A stretch of DNA of 32,850 bases from an uncultured Clostridia bacterium (GCA_945928315.1 CAMENN010000023.1:1-32850); one strand, 5' to 3'; positions 15,767 through 24,115 are shown, numbered from the stretch's first letter. Notes: a model not told the origin generated them from the sequence alone. A program made the numbers and translations.

Positions 15767-16884
15767 GCCTCGTCCTCCCAGATGCGCTCCATCATCCCGG
15801 CGAGCAGCGCGCGCTGCGCCGCGTCCATCTCCTGTCCGTTCTGCTGCGCGTAGAGCTGCTCAAAGAGCGCCAGCGGCGAGCGCTCGGCCGCGGCGCCGTG
15901 CTCAAAGTCCGCCTGCTGCGCGCGGGTGCGCGTGTTATCGTAGAGCAGCTGGAGCAGGTTCGGATAGATCGCCCGCAGCCGCGCCGCCGCGTCCGGCACG
16001 TCGTCCTCGTCCGTGAGCGTCACCTGCACATAGCTTTCGCACACCGGCGCGGCCGGGTCGCACAACTGCGCGAAGCTGCCGCGCACACAGGCGAGCGGAT
16101 GCAGCGGCGCAAACGGGCAGCTTTCAACGCTCAGCTCTCCCGTTTGGCCCAGATGCACCATCAGCGCGCCCTTCTCCCGCCCCGCCTCCGAAAAAGCGTA
16201 AGCCAGCGGCGCGCCGCAGTAGTGCACGCGTCCGCCCTCAAGACTCTGCGCGGCGTGCAGATGGCCCAGCGCCACATAGTCAAAAGCAGCGAACACCTCC
16301 GCGTCCACGTTGTCCAGCCCGCCGACGCTCACCTCCTCCGACTCGCTGCGGCCCGCGCCGGTCACATACTGATGCGCCAGCAGCACGTTGCGCGCCTTCG
16401 GATCGATGTCCATCTGCGCGATGGCGGCGGCCACCGCCTGCGTATATCCCTCGATGTCCTCGCGCCCGAGCGCCGCGCGCACATGCGCGGGCTTCACAAA
16501 CGGCAGCAGATGGATGTGCACCGGGCCGTATGCATCCGCAAACGTCACCCGCCGCACTTGCCCGTCATACACCGGCGAGACGTACACGCCCCGCCCGTCC
16601 ATGAGACGGCTGCCGAACGCGATGCGCTCCGCGCTGTCGTGATTGCCCGCGATCATCACCACGGGGCTGCCCTGCGCGCTCATGCGGGTCAGGAAGTCGT
16701 CCAGCAACGCCACGGCCTCCGCGGGCGGCACCGGCCGGTCGTACAGATCGCCCGCGATGAGCGTCACGTCGGCCTCGCGGGCCATATCAAGCGCCTGTGC
16801 CAGCACGGCGCGCTGCTCGTCGATCATGGAGCACTCGTAGATGCGCTTGCCCAGATGCAGGTCGGACAGATGAAGGATATTCAC
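15763..16884 (-). CDS. sbcD: Exonuclease subunit SbcD (Mre11-like nuclease)
   Basis: A 373-residue metallophosphoesterase nuclease, partner of SbcC. Metal-binding motifs are in order: LHLSDLHLG, IAGDLYDRP, IAGNHDS, then GHLH (in ALGHLHAAQ). The GTG at 16884 (VNILHLSDLHLG) is chosen because GGAGG sits 7 bp upstream. A longer frame continues far upstream only as an antisense shadow of the divergent gene, and the first upstream ATG overlaps the promoter -10 box. Confidence 0.95.
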   Translation of the reverse strand: MNILHLSDLHLGKRIYECSMIDEQRAVLAQALDMAREADVTLIAGDLYDRPVPPAEAVALLDDFLTRMSAQGSPVVMIAGNHDSAERIAFGSRLMDGRGVYVSPVYDGQVRRVTFADAYGPVHIHLLPFVKPAHVRAALGREDIEGYTQAVAAAIAQMDIDPKARNVLLAHQYVTGAGRSESEEVSVGGLDNVDAEVFAAFDYVALGHLHAAQSLEGGRVHYCGAPLAYAFSEAGREKGALMVHLGQTGELSVESCPFAPLHPLACVRGSFAQLCDPAAPVCESYVQVTLTDEDDVPDAAARLRAIYPNLLQLLYDNTRTRAQQADFEHGAAAERSPLALFEQLYAQQNGQEMDAAQRALLAGMMERIWEDEA

Positions 16885-16915
16885 GCGCTCGCCTCCGTCA
16901 AGAGAATGTTCTCTC

Positions 16916-16944
16916 ATTATACACGATTTGGGCGAGGACGGCAA
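16916..16944 (-). promoter_or_regulatory. Promoter of sbcDC
   Basis: On the minus strand TTGCCG (16939-16944) and TATAAT (16916-16921) are 17 bp apart. Transcription would start near 16909, leaving a leader of about 25 nt before the GTG start, which supports that start choice. Confidence 0.75.
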
Positions 16945-16951
16945 TCCCGCC

Positions 16952-16980
16952 TTGACAGCGGCCCCGCGCGCACATACAAT
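16952..16980 (+). promoter_or_regulatory. Promoter of the YfhO-family gene
   Basis: A consensus -35 TTGACA (16952-16957) and -10 TACAAT (16975-16980) are 17 bp apart, about 34 bp before the ATG. It is divergent from the sbcD promoter, with the two -35 boxes only 7 bp apart. Confidence 0.85.
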
Positions 16981-17013
16981 AGAAGCATCCCATTCCATCA
17001 CGAAAGGCGCATC

Positions 17014-19416
17014 ATGAAAGCAATTTTCTCCCCGCGGGCGCGGCGCACCGGCGCGGCCCACGCGTTTTTTCTCGGCGCGCTGCTGGCCCTTTTCGCCCTC
17101 GGCCCGGCCATCATCCCCTACGGCGGGCGCTTCGTGACCCGGGGCGACTTCATCGAGCAGCAGCTCCCCTTCCTCCTGGAAACCCGGCGCATCCTGCGCG
17201 GCATGCAGAGCTACAGCTTTTCGACGTTCCTGGGCGCGCCGGCCGTGGGCAGCTATGCGTTCTACACGCTGGGCAGCCCGTTCGTCTGGCCGCTGGCGCT
17301 GCTGCCCGAGGCGCTCATCCCCTTCGGCATCAGCGTCATGGCCGTGCTCAAGCACGCCGTCGGCGCGCTGTGCGCGTTCCTCTACCTGCGCCGGATGATC
17401 CGGGACGACCGCCTCGCGCTGCTGGGCAGCGTGCTCTACGTCTTTTCCTCCTTCACCGTGGTCAACACGCAGTTTTACCACTTCACGGAGGTCATCGCCT
17501 TCTTCCCGCTGCTGCTTTACGGCATCGAGGACGCGATGGGCGATCATCCCCGGCCGGGCCTGCTGGCGCTGTGCTGCGGCCTCAACACGCTGACCAACTA
17601 CTACTTCATGCTCGGCTCCGCGCTGCTGTGCGCGCTGTACTTCGTCTTCCGCTTCTTCAGCGCGGACTGGCAGGGCGCGCGCAGCCTGCGCCGCATCGTG
17701 CGCACGGTGTTCGAGTGCGGCGTGGGCTGCGCGCTCGCCGGCGTGCTGCTGCTGCCCGCGCTCAGCTACATGCTCAGCATCACGCGCGCGGGCGCGTCCG
17801 ACATCCCGCTTCTCGCCCAGCGCTACACGCTCTCCGTGCTGCTGGAGCGGCTGCGCACGCTGCTCATGCCCATCGAAAGCGGCGTCGTGCACGCCTTCTA
17901 CGGCGACGCGGGCAGTTGGTGCTCCACCGCCTGCTACCTGCCCGCGTTCGGTCTGACCGGCGCGCTCGTGCTGATGATGACGCGCGGACGCCATGGCTGG
18001 CTCAAAGGGCTGCTGGGCGCGCTGGTGCTGTGCAGCGCCGTGCCCGCACTGTGCGGCCTGTTCGTGCTGGAGACAGAAGTCGGGTACACCCGCTGGTGGT
18101 ACGGTCTGGCGCTGATGCTCACGCTGGGCACGCTCTACGCCCTGCGCGAGCACCCTCTCTTCCCAGCCGACGATGCGCTGGCCGCGCCGCAGGACCGCCG
18201 TCTCTGGTTGATCGCCTATGGGATCTGCGCTGCAGCTGTCTGTGCGCTGGTCATCCCGCTCCTCCTGCCGGAAGACCTGCTTTCGCTCATGGGCGGCGCA
18301 GGTCAGACGCTGCTGTCCTTCCGCACCGGCGCGTACGCGGACGGCGTGTTCCGCGCGCTTTCGCTGTGCCTCACGCTCATCGGCGGCTTTGCGATGCTGA
18401 TGATCATCCTGCGCGCGCAGCGCTTCGCCCTGGTGCTGGCGCTGACCGGCTTCTGTGCCGTCTGCGCGTACAGCGGCTACATCAGCATCGGCGACGCCTC
18501 ACTGCTCTCCGGCGGCACGGAGGCGGGCAGCGGCGTCTATACGCTCGAACAGATCGCGGAGCCGACGCTCAGCGCGCTCTCCCTGCCGGAGCCGGAGGGC
18601 TACACCCGCATCGACTACAGCCCGAAGCTGCGCAATTACGGCCTGCTGCGCGGGCAGTCCTCGCTGACGTGCTTCACGTCGCTGCGCACCTCGACCGTCG
18701 GCCGGTTCGTGTCGCTGACGGAACTGGGCTTTGATGAAGCGACAACCGTGACCCCCACGGTGAAGGACCCGGCGCTCTATGCCCTGCTCTCCGTCACCGA
18801 ATACCACCAGTGGCCGGAGGACGCAGCGCTGGGCGACGCCGTCCCGGAGGGCTTTGTCTACGACCGGGAGGAGAACGGCGCCTCGGTCTATGTGAGCGAC
18901 GCCGCCGTGCCGATGGGCTTTCTGCAGACGGTCTGCACGGGCACCCATCACCAGAAGATGGACGCGGAGACGATCGGCGACGTGCTGCTCGCCGCCGCCG
19001 CACTCTCGGACGAGGATCTGGCGCGCTACGGCGAGCGCATGAAGCGGCTCGATGTGTACGCCATTCCGGACTGGCGGGAAAGCGCCGCGCGCCTGCGGGA
19101 AAACGCCTGCGACCGGTTTGAGACGAACGGCAGCGGCTTCACCGCGCACATCGACGCGCAGCAGGCCGGGCTGGTCATCTTCACCATCCCGCACGACAAG
19201 GGCTTCACCGCCACGGTGGACGGGCAGCGCGCAGAGATCGTGCTGTGCGACGTGTCGTTCATGGGCGTGTGGGTGGAGCCGGGCGAGCACGAGATCGCCT
19301 TCACCTACCGCACGCGCTACCAGGCGCCAGGCATCGCGATGAGCGCCCTGGCGGCGGTCGCGCTGGCGGGGTATGTGCTGCTGTGCAGAAAAGCGAAGCG
19401 CAGAAAAGCCGCTTGA
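17014..19416 (+). CDS. YfhO-family multi-spanning membrane protein (GT-C-like)
   Basis: An 800-residue membrane protein. It starts MKAIFSPRARR and then a first helix; the family acidic loop GDFIEQQLPFLLETRR follows. There are about a dozen helices, including FYLRRM- and NTLTNYYFMLGSALL-type segments, then a soluble domain of about 250 residues (from about 510) and a final helix near 775-795 before a basic tail. Family knowledge: Bacillus YfhO acts in glycosylation of lipoteichoic acid, using undecaprenyl-linked sugars outside the membrane. The ATG at 17014 is chosen because the upstream frame lies over sbcD and before the promoter. The ribosome site (GAAAGGCG) is weak. The substrate is not predictable. 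Confidence 0.88.
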   Translation: MKAIFSPRARRTGAAHAFFLGALLALFALGPAIIPYGGRFVTRGDFIEQQLPFLLETRRILRGMQSYSFSTFLGAPAVGSYAFYTLGSPFVWPLALLPEALIPFGISVMAVLKHAVGALCAFLYLRRMIRDDRLALLGSVLYVFSSFTVVNTQFYHFTEVIAFFPLLLYGIEDAMGDHPRPGLLALCCGLNTLTNYYFMLGSALLCALYFVFRFFSADWQGARSLRRIVRTVFECGVGCALAGVLLLPALSYMLSITRAGASDIPLLAQRYTLSVLLERLRTLLMPIESGVVHAFYGDAGSWCSTACYLPAFGLTGALVLMMTRGRHGWLKGLLGALVLCSAVPALCGLFVLETEVGYTRWWYGLALMLTLGTLYALREHPLFPADDALAAPQDRRLWLIAYGICAAAVCALVIPLLLPEDLLSLMGGAGQTLLSFRTGAYADGVFRALSLCLTLIGGFAMLMIILRAQRFALVLALTGFCAVCAYSGYISIGDASLLSGGTEAGSGVYTLEQIAEPTLSALSLPEPEGYTRIDYSPKLRNYGLLRGQSSLTCFTSLRTSTVGRFVSLTELGFDEATTVTPTVKDPALYALLSVTEYHQWPEDAALGDAVPEGFVYDREENGASVYVSDAAVPMGFLQTVCTGTHHQKMDAETIGDVLLAAAALSDEDLARYGERMKRLDVYAIPDWRESAARLRENACDRFETNGSGFTAHIDAQQAGLVIFTIPHDKGFTATVDGQRAEIVLCDVSFMGVWVEPGEHEIAFTYRTRYQAPGIAMSALAAVALAGYVLLCRKAKRRKAA

Positions 19417-19545
19417 AACCGCGCGAAGCGAGGAAGGGAGTCTGAGGGATCATATCCCTCAGGCGGGTTTGGGCGCAGCCCAACGTTCCCCTATCGCGAA
19501 GCGATCCAAGAAAAAGCAGTCAGGGAGCGAAGCGAGACCTGACGG
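19411..19545 (+). repeat. Structured intergenic repeat, family A, copy A6
   Basis: The element starts inside the last codons of the YfhO-family gene: its GCTTGAA contains the stop codon. Stems are CTGAGGGAT-CAT-ATCCCTCAG and TTGGGC-GCA-GCCCAA, then ATCGCGAAGCGAT and GTCAGG...CCTGAC. It has the same orientation as the gene. Confidence 0.85.
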
Positions 19546-19598
19546 TCAATCCATGCAGCACATCCTCAGACATGCCGACAGCCGACGCGAACCCCAAA

Positions 19599-19630
19599 CA
19601 GCGCCCCGCGGTTCTTGCCGCGGGGCGCTG
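19599..19630 (-). terminator. Hairpin terminator of the SH3-like protein genes
   Basis: A perfect 13-bp stem, CAGCGCCCCGCGG with its complement and a 6-nt loop, lies 4 bp after the stop at 19635. On the minus strand it is followed only by TTTGGGG, so it is a strong stem with a short T run. Confidence 0.7.
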
Positions 19631-19634
19631 TCGT

Positions 19635-20480
19635 TCATCCCTTCCCGTAATCGTATCCCACAAACTCCCCATCCCAGACATAGAGCACGCAGAAGCCGCA
19701 GATCATCGGCAGGCCGTCCTCCCACGTCCTGTCCGCGTAAAGGAACGTCACCATGTACCAAAGCGGACTCTCGCCGGGGACGTCTCCGGTGTCGTAGGTG
19801 TAGCCCATGTCCACCTGCACGGTGCAGCTGTCCAGCAGCTCCGCCGTGATGGGCCCGCCCACACAGTTGGCCTCGATGCCGTCCGCGAGGATGTGCGCCC
19901 GCGCCGCCGCGACGGCGTCCTCACGCGTCGGCTCGTCCGCCGTGGGCTGCGTGCGGATCCCCGCGGCATAGCCGGTCGTCCTGTCCGCTTCCCTCAGCCC
20001 CGACGCCTTCCTGTTCACAAAGCCCGTGATGACCTCGCTGCCCCGGTCCACGGTCGCGTGCACCCAGTCGCCGCACTCGCCCATCACGTACAGGGTCGTG
20101 TCGCCGCACTCGATGAGCACCTCCGAGCGCGTGTCGCAGTAGCTGTACAGCGTCCAGCTCAGCTGCTCATAGCAGACCTCCAGCGGGCGGTTCTGCCGGA
20201 TGGCCTCCTCGCCGAAGACGAGATCCGCCTTGCGCATATACCCCGTCAGGCTGCCGCCCTCCCGGCCCACGTTCACCTGCACAAAGCCCGTGTTTACCTC
20301 ACGCAGCACCTCCACGCGCACGCCCGGATAGTAGGTCATCAGCACCTGCGCGCCCTCGCGCGGCGTGGCGTACAGGTCCGCCGTGATCGCCGTGGAGGCC
20401 GCATCGTCCATCTGTGCCAGCGCGCCGCCCGCGCAGAGCAGGAGCGCCGCCAGCAGGAGCGCCGTCAAAAACCGTTTCAT
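19635..20480 (-). CDS. Exported SH3-like domain protein, paralogue 1
   Basis: A 281-residue protein of unknown function. It has a signal peptide MKRFLTALLLAALLLCAGGALAQ; the lone Cys lies inside the hydrophobic core and does not fit a lipobox well. Residues of about 35-100 form an SH3b-like unit (PREGAQVLMTYYPGVRVEVL, then VQVNVGREGGSLTGYMRKAD), with a second weaker SH3-like unit at about 110-165. The C-terminal third contains an AAARAHIL helix and strand-rich sequence ending in YVWDGEFVGYDYG. AAGGAAG precedes the ATG. It lies 16 bp after its paralogue and is co-transcribed with it. SH3b units often bind cell-wall peptides, so a wall-associated role is possible. Confidence 0.75.
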   Translation of the reverse strand: MKRFLTALLLAALLLCAGGALAQMDDAASTAITADLYATPREGAQVLMTYYPGVRVEVLREVNTGFVQVNVGREGGSLTGYMRKADLVFGEEAIRQNRPLEVCYEQLSWTLYSYCDTRSEVLIECGDTTLYVMGECGDWVHATVDRGSEVITGFVNRKASGLREADRTTGYAAGIRTQPTADEPTREDAVAAARAHILADGIEANCVGGPITAELLDSCTVQVDMGYTYDTGDVPGESPLWYMVTFLYADRTWEDGLPMICGFCVLYVWDGEFVGYDYGKG

Positions 20481-20496
20481 CGTTCTTCTTCCTTCC

Positions 20497-21300
20497 TCAG
20501 CCGTTGCCCGCCGATAGGCTCACGATGTCCTTCCCCTCCGCCTCAAACGACAGCCCGGCGTAGATCGTCCCGTCCGCCTCGCGGAAGAGGATGACGTATG
20601 TGATGATGCCCGAGGCCACATGATACATCAGCAGCTCCGTCTCCGGCGTGCACCGGGCAAGGTGCTGCGCATCCACCTCTCCGGGCCAGACGGCCAGATA
20701 CTGCGCGCCGTCCGGGCCGAGAATCCGGTCCCTCGCATAGGCGATTGCCGCCTCGCGGGACAGCTCGCCCTCCATCGGCTCCACGCACATGTATGGCGCG
20801 CCGTCGACCTCAATCTGCATCTGCGGAATCGCGCAGCGGTCGACGAAGCCCGTCCGCCCGTCATCGTACAGGCAGTGCAGCCAGCCATCTTCCTGCGCGC
20901 CGAGGACCTGCCACGGCGTATACGCCGGATCGATCACCTCCGAGCGCTCGTCCATGTAGCTGAACAGGGTGCAGGTCTGCCCCTGCGCGTTCACGCACAG
21001 CGCCTCCTCCGGCCACACGCTGCGGATGGCCGCCTCGCCAAAGACGAGGTCCTCGCGGCGCATGTAGCCCATCAGGCTGCCGCCCGGCTCGCCCACGTTC
21101 ACCTGCACATAGCGCGCGTCCACCTCGCGCACGACCTCCACGCGCGTGCCGATGTAGTAGCGCATCAGCTCCTGCGCGCCCTCCCGCGGGGCATCGTACA
21201 GGCCCGCGCGCACGGCCGTCGCCGCCGGTGCGTTCCCCTCGCCCAGCCCGCACGCGCAGACGCACAGCGCGAGCAGCAGGATCACAGCGATTCGTCTCAC
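20497..21300 (-). CDS. Exported SH3-like domain protein, paralogue 2 (possible lipoprotein)
   Basis: A 267-residue protein closely related to its downstream neighbour. The shared core is PREGAQELMRYYIGTRVEVV and VQVNVGEPGGSLMGYMRRED, followed by LVFGEAAIR in both. The N-terminus MRRIAVILLLALCVCACGLG has a possible lipobox (V-C-A-C), which the paralogue lacks. The GTG at 21300 follows GGAGGG with a normal gap. The pair looks like a tandem duplication that has diverged in the C-terminal halves and perhaps in anchoring. No enzymatic motif was recognised. Confidence 0.72.
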   Translation of the reverse strand: MRRIAVILLLALCVCACGLGEGNAPAATAVRAGLYDAPREGAQELMRYYIGTRVEVVREVDARYVQVNVGEPGGSLMGYMRREDLVFGEAAIRSVWPEEALCVNAQGQTCTLFSYMDERSEVIDPAYTPWQVLGAQEDGWLHCLYDDGRTGFVDRCAIPQMQIEVDGAPYMCVEPMEGELSREAAIAYARDRILGPDGAQYLAVWPGEVDAQHLARCTPETELLMYHVASGIITYVILFREADGTIYAGLSFEAEGKDIVSLSAGNG

Positions 21301-21401
21301 AAAAAATCCCTCCTTGCGTCATTCTATCCTGTAGACGGACGCAGGGAGGGAAAAATTTCAGGTTTTGGAAAAAAACGGGAATTTTATTTGGGAGGAAGGG
21401 G

Positions 21402-21583
21402 AGAACGTTGGGGGATTGCATCCCCCGGACCCCCAGCCTGAGGACATGAGTCCGGGAAACTCGCATAGTCGCGATGCGAGCATCGCTCCTTGCGATTTCC
21501 GACGTTCCGCCTCGCTGCTTCGCCTACAGGGCGCGCTCGGCTTCAGTCCCCTTGACCCTTCCTCGCTTCGCGCGGCTTCAAGC
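21402..21583 (-). repeat. Structured repeat A8 interrupted by a family B element
   Basis: The outer parts are family A: AACGTTGGGGGATTGCATCCCCC on the left and CCCTTCCTCGCTTCGCGCGGC on the right. The A stem that would pair GGGGAC with GTCCCC is split by about 100 bp of family B (about 21450-21548). The GTCAGG module is missing. It lies next to copy A7 with the same orientation. Confidence 0.75.
21450..21548 (+). repeat. Structured repeat, family B, single copy nested in A8
   Basis: It shares the order GTCCGGGRAAC, GCATAGTCG, an inner hairpin, CTCCTTGC, TTCCGACG, CTCCGCCTCGCT, TTCGCC, ACAGGGCGCGCTCGGCT with the units at 32357-32761. Here the inner hairpin is GCGATGC-GA-GCATCGC and the outer stem GGAAACTCGCA/TGCGATTTCC (one bulge). 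Confidence 0.75.
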
Positions 21584-21641
21584 CGTCTCGCGAGGGGGGC
21601 TTTGCACGTTTACCGGTTCAGACAGGCTTTCAGAGGAACCA

Positions 21642-21780
21642 CCGTCAGGTATCGCTTCGCTCCCTGACTGCTTTTTTCTTGGATCGCTTCGCGATAGGGG
21701 AACGATTGGGGTCTTACCCCCATACCCCTGCCTGGGGACATCGTCCCCAGACCCCTTCCTCGCTTCGCGCGGCTTCAAGC
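21642..21780 (-). repeat. Structured intergenic repeat, family A, copy A7
   Basis: A full-length copy that begins 12 bp 3' of the sirtuin stop and follows its sense. It has GTCAGG...CCTGAC with a run of six T, ATCGCTTCGCGAT, a GGGGT-AAG-ACCCC stem (minus strand) and CTGGGGAC-GAT-GTCCCCAG. Confidence 0.85.
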
Positions 21781-21791
21781 AGCTCTGCCTT

Positions 21792-22514
21792 TTACAGCCG
21801 GGAGAACACATCCCCCAGCTTTTCATGCAGCGCGAGGTTGGCGATGTTATCGCGCGGCGTCGGCGTCTTGTTGATGAGCACAAGCCGGCTGCCCATGTAG
21901 TCATCGAGGAACGCCGCGGCGGGATACACCGTCAGCGACGTGCCCGCGACGATGAGCACGTCCGCGCGGCGGATGGCATCCACCGCGCCCTCGATGGTTA
22001 GCGGCTCCAGCGGTTCCTCATAGAGCACGACGTCCGGCTTCACCCGCCCGCCGCAGACCGGACAGACCGGCACGTCGCCCAGCGTCAGAAACTGCGCAAG
22101 GTCGTACGTCGCGCCGCACTTCTGGCAGGTGTTGCGGTGCACGCTGCCGTGCAGCTCGAACACGTTGCGGCTCCCTGCCATCTGGTGCAGGCCGTCGATG
22201 TTCTGCGTGACGATGGCGGCCAGCCGCCCCTCGCGCTCCCACTGCGCGAGCTTCTCATGGACGATGTTCGGCCGCGCGTCCGGATAGAGCATGCGCGTGC
22301 GGTAGAAGCGGTAGAACGTCTCCGGCTTGCGCAGGTAATACGAGTGGGAGATGACCGTCTCCGGCGGGTCGGAAAACTGCTGGTGATACAGCCCGTCCGT
22401 GCCGCGGAAGTCGGGAATGCCCGATTCCGTCGATACGCCCGCACCGCCAAAGAACACCATGCGCTTCGCCTCCGCAATCCAGGTGCGGAGCGTTTCGAGC
22501 TTCTGTTCGTCCAT
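21792..22514 (-). CDS. cobB: NAD-dependent protein deacylase, Sir2/CobB family
   Basis: A 240-residue cytoplasmic sirtuin that removes acyl groups from lysines with NAD. It has the NAD-binding GAGVSTESGIPDFRG, the TQNIDGLHQMAG motif, the catalytic His in FELHGSVH, two zinc Cys pairs (CQKC and CPVC) and late NAD motifs VAGTSLTVYPA and LVLINKTPT. Length matches the bacterial class. GGGAGGT precedes the ATG. It is third in an operon after recO, 23 bp downstream of it. Confidence 0.95.
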   Translation of the reverse strand: MDEQKLETLRTWIAEAKRMVFFGGAGVSTESGIPDFRGTDGLYHQQFSDPPETVISHSYYLRKPETFYRFYRTRMLYPDARPNIVHEKLAQWEREGRLAAIVTQNIDGLHQMAGSRNVFELHGSVHRNTCQKCGATYDLAQFLTLGDVPVCPVCGGRVKPDVVLYEEPLEPLTIEGAVDAIRRADVLIVAGTSLTVYPAAAFLDDYMGSRLVLINKTPTPRDNIANLALHEKLGDVFSRL

Positions 22515-22537
22515 TCTTTACACCTCCCGGGGGTTCA

Positions 22538-23287
22538 TCAGAGCATCCGGCCGGAGCGGATGGGCGCGTCCATGCGTTCCTCCGCCATCCGGCGCAGTGC
22601 GTCAAAGAGCGCGTCGGAGATCTCCGCGTCCTCGTCGAGCGTTTTGATCCCCCGGCGCATGATCGCCTGCAGCGCGTCAAGCTCCGCGGCGTTCAGCCTG
22701 CACGGCTCGCCCGCGCCGCAGGCCGTGCAGAGCACGCCGCCGCGCTCCGGGCTGAACGCGGCGATGGGCGCGTCCCTGTCCTTTCCCGCGGGCACGACCG
22801 GCGCGATGGGCATCCCGCAGGCGACGCACCGGCCCACCTGCGGCCGGAAGCCCATCAGCGAGACGAGGCCCATCAGGAACACCGCCGTCACGCGGCGCGG
22901 GGCAATCGCACTGTAGGTCAGGTGCGCGAGCGAGCGCAGCAGCAGCAGGAAGAGCCGTTCGTTCTCCTGCTCCGGCTGCACGGCGGCGGCGCACAGCTCC
23001 AGCGCGTACATGCCGTGGGCCAGGCGCTCAAAGTCGCTGCGCAGCGGGTAGAACGTATCCTGCACCGCGCAGGAGACGACCGTCATGCGTTCGCCCGACG
23101 CATAGAGCACGTACTCGCCCGCGCAGAACACCTCGCTGGCGGCCATCAGCGGGCTCTTTTGCCGCCTGCAGCCGCGGGCCAATGCCTCGATGCGCCCGTG
23201 CGTCGGGGAAAAGAGCATCAGCATGCGGTCGTTCTCGCGGTAATCCGCGCGGCGGAGCACGATGGCGTTTGTGGTGAGCTGCGCCAT
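22538..23287 (-). CDS. recO: DNA repair protein RecO
   Basis: A 249-residue recombination mediator that works with RecR to load RecA on single-stranded DNA. The N-terminal OB fold is visible (AIVLRRADYRENDRMLMLFSPTHGRIEALARG), followed by a helical domain and the zinc-type cysteines CVACG and CTACG of Gram-positive RecO. The ATG at 23287 follows GAAAGGG and lies 3 bp after the upstream stop, so it is tightly coupled to the membrane protein gene. Confidence 0.94.
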   Translation of the reverse strand: MAQLTTNAIVLRRADYRENDRMLMLFSPTHGRIEALARGCRRQKSPLMAASEVFCAGEYVLYASGERMTVVSCAVQDTFYPLRSDFERLAHGMYALELCAAAVQPEQENERLFLLLLRSLAHLTYSAIAPRRVTAVFLMGLVSLMGFRPQVGRCVACGMPIAPVVPAGKDRDAPIAAFSPERGGVLCTACGAGEPCRLNAAELDALQAIMRRGIKTLDEDAEISDALFDALRRMAEERMDAPIRSGRML

Positions 23288-23290
23288 GGC

Positions 23291-24115
23291 TTATCCCTTT
23301 CCGCCGCCATCCGTCCCGTGGTGCACCCGCGGGATGAACCGCGCGGCAAAGCTGCCCTTGCCCTTCTGCTTCACATAGAAGTAGCCGATGATCGAGAAGA
23401 CGACCGCGCCGACGAAGTTGACCATGAGGTCCTTCATCGTGTCGTTGATGCCGATGTCCAGGTAGCCGCCCAGGCCGAGCGCCTCCTGGGAGCCGTCGCT
23501 GTGGACGATGATGACGTCCGCGATGTCGTCAACCGTGATGACCTTGTTGCTGCGCGTCTCGTCGAGCTCAACGGTGCGGATGGTGTGCACGATGGTGTCC
23601 TTCTGCATGTCAAAGCCGAGGAAATTGTCCCCGGTGTACTCGAAGAACTCCCAGAGCACGCCGACGGTCATGGAGAAGCAGAACGCGACGACCGCCAGAT
23701 AGACCGGCGAGAGCTTGAAGGAGAACATGTCGCTCTGGTTGAGCAGATCGACCAGAGCAAAGCCGATGGCCGCGCACAAAAAGCCGTTGAGCGTATGGAG
23801 CATGGTATCCCAGTGCGGCACGCGGATGTAGAAGCTGTTGAGCTCGCCGAGGATTTCTGCGGCGAAGATGAACAGCAGGATGATGATCTCCATCGTGCTG
23901 GGCAGCTCCACGTGCAGCCTGCGGGTGAGCACGCTGGGCAGGATGAGCAGCACCAGCGTCATCACGCAGAAGAAGACGCTTTCAAAATCGAGACGCATGG
24001 CAGCGCGGATGAGCGAGAAGATGACCAGCGCACGCAGCACGAGATACACCGTCAGCGTGCTCTTCTTCGTATAGTAGGGGATCTTCTCCTTTCCCTTTTC
24101 GGCGAGTTTGCCCAT
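23291..24115 (-). CDS. Six-helix membrane protein, resembling DUF2238/YjdF-like proteins
   Basis: A 274-residue membrane protein of unknown function. Six helices are visible; a soluble loop of about 75 residues lies between helices 5 and 6. Motifs WDTMLHTLNGFL, GVLWEFFEYTGD and NDTMKDLMVNFVGA resemble the DUF2238 (YjdF) group, where acidic and His residues in the helices are conserved; this match is from memory. The start at 24115 (MGKLAEKGKEK) follows GGAGG; an upstream in-frame ATG (24136) lacks a site. It is the first gene of the recO-cobB operon. The C-terminal tail is Gly/His rich. Confidence 0.7.
   Translation of the reverse strand: MGKLAEKGKEKIPYYTKKSTLTVYLVLRALVIFSLIRAAMRLDFESVFFCVMTLVLLILPSVLTRRLHVELPSTMEIIILLFIFAAEILGELNSFYIRVPHWDTMLHTLNGFLCAAIGFALVDLLNQSDMFSFKLSPVYLAVVAFCFSMTVGVLWEFFEYTGDNFLGFDMQKDTIVHTIRTVELDETRSNKVITVDDIADVIIVHSDGSQEALGLGGYLDIGINDTMKDLMVNFVGAVVFSIIGYFYVKQKGKGSFAARFIPRVHHGTDGGGKG

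Noticed and set aside
15757..17013. Long upstream extension of the YfhO-family frame
   Set aside because: It runs antisense over sbcD and over the promoter at 16952-16980; the native start is the ATG at 17014.
16885..18153. Extension of the sbcD frame to about 796 residues
   Set aside because: It is antisense to the YfhO-family gene; the GTG at 16884 has a proper ribosome site and promoter.
21402..21783. Short frames with sequences such as WGISSPKPL or PQTPSSLRA in several places
   Set aside because: They are translations of family A repeats in different frames, not conserved proteins.
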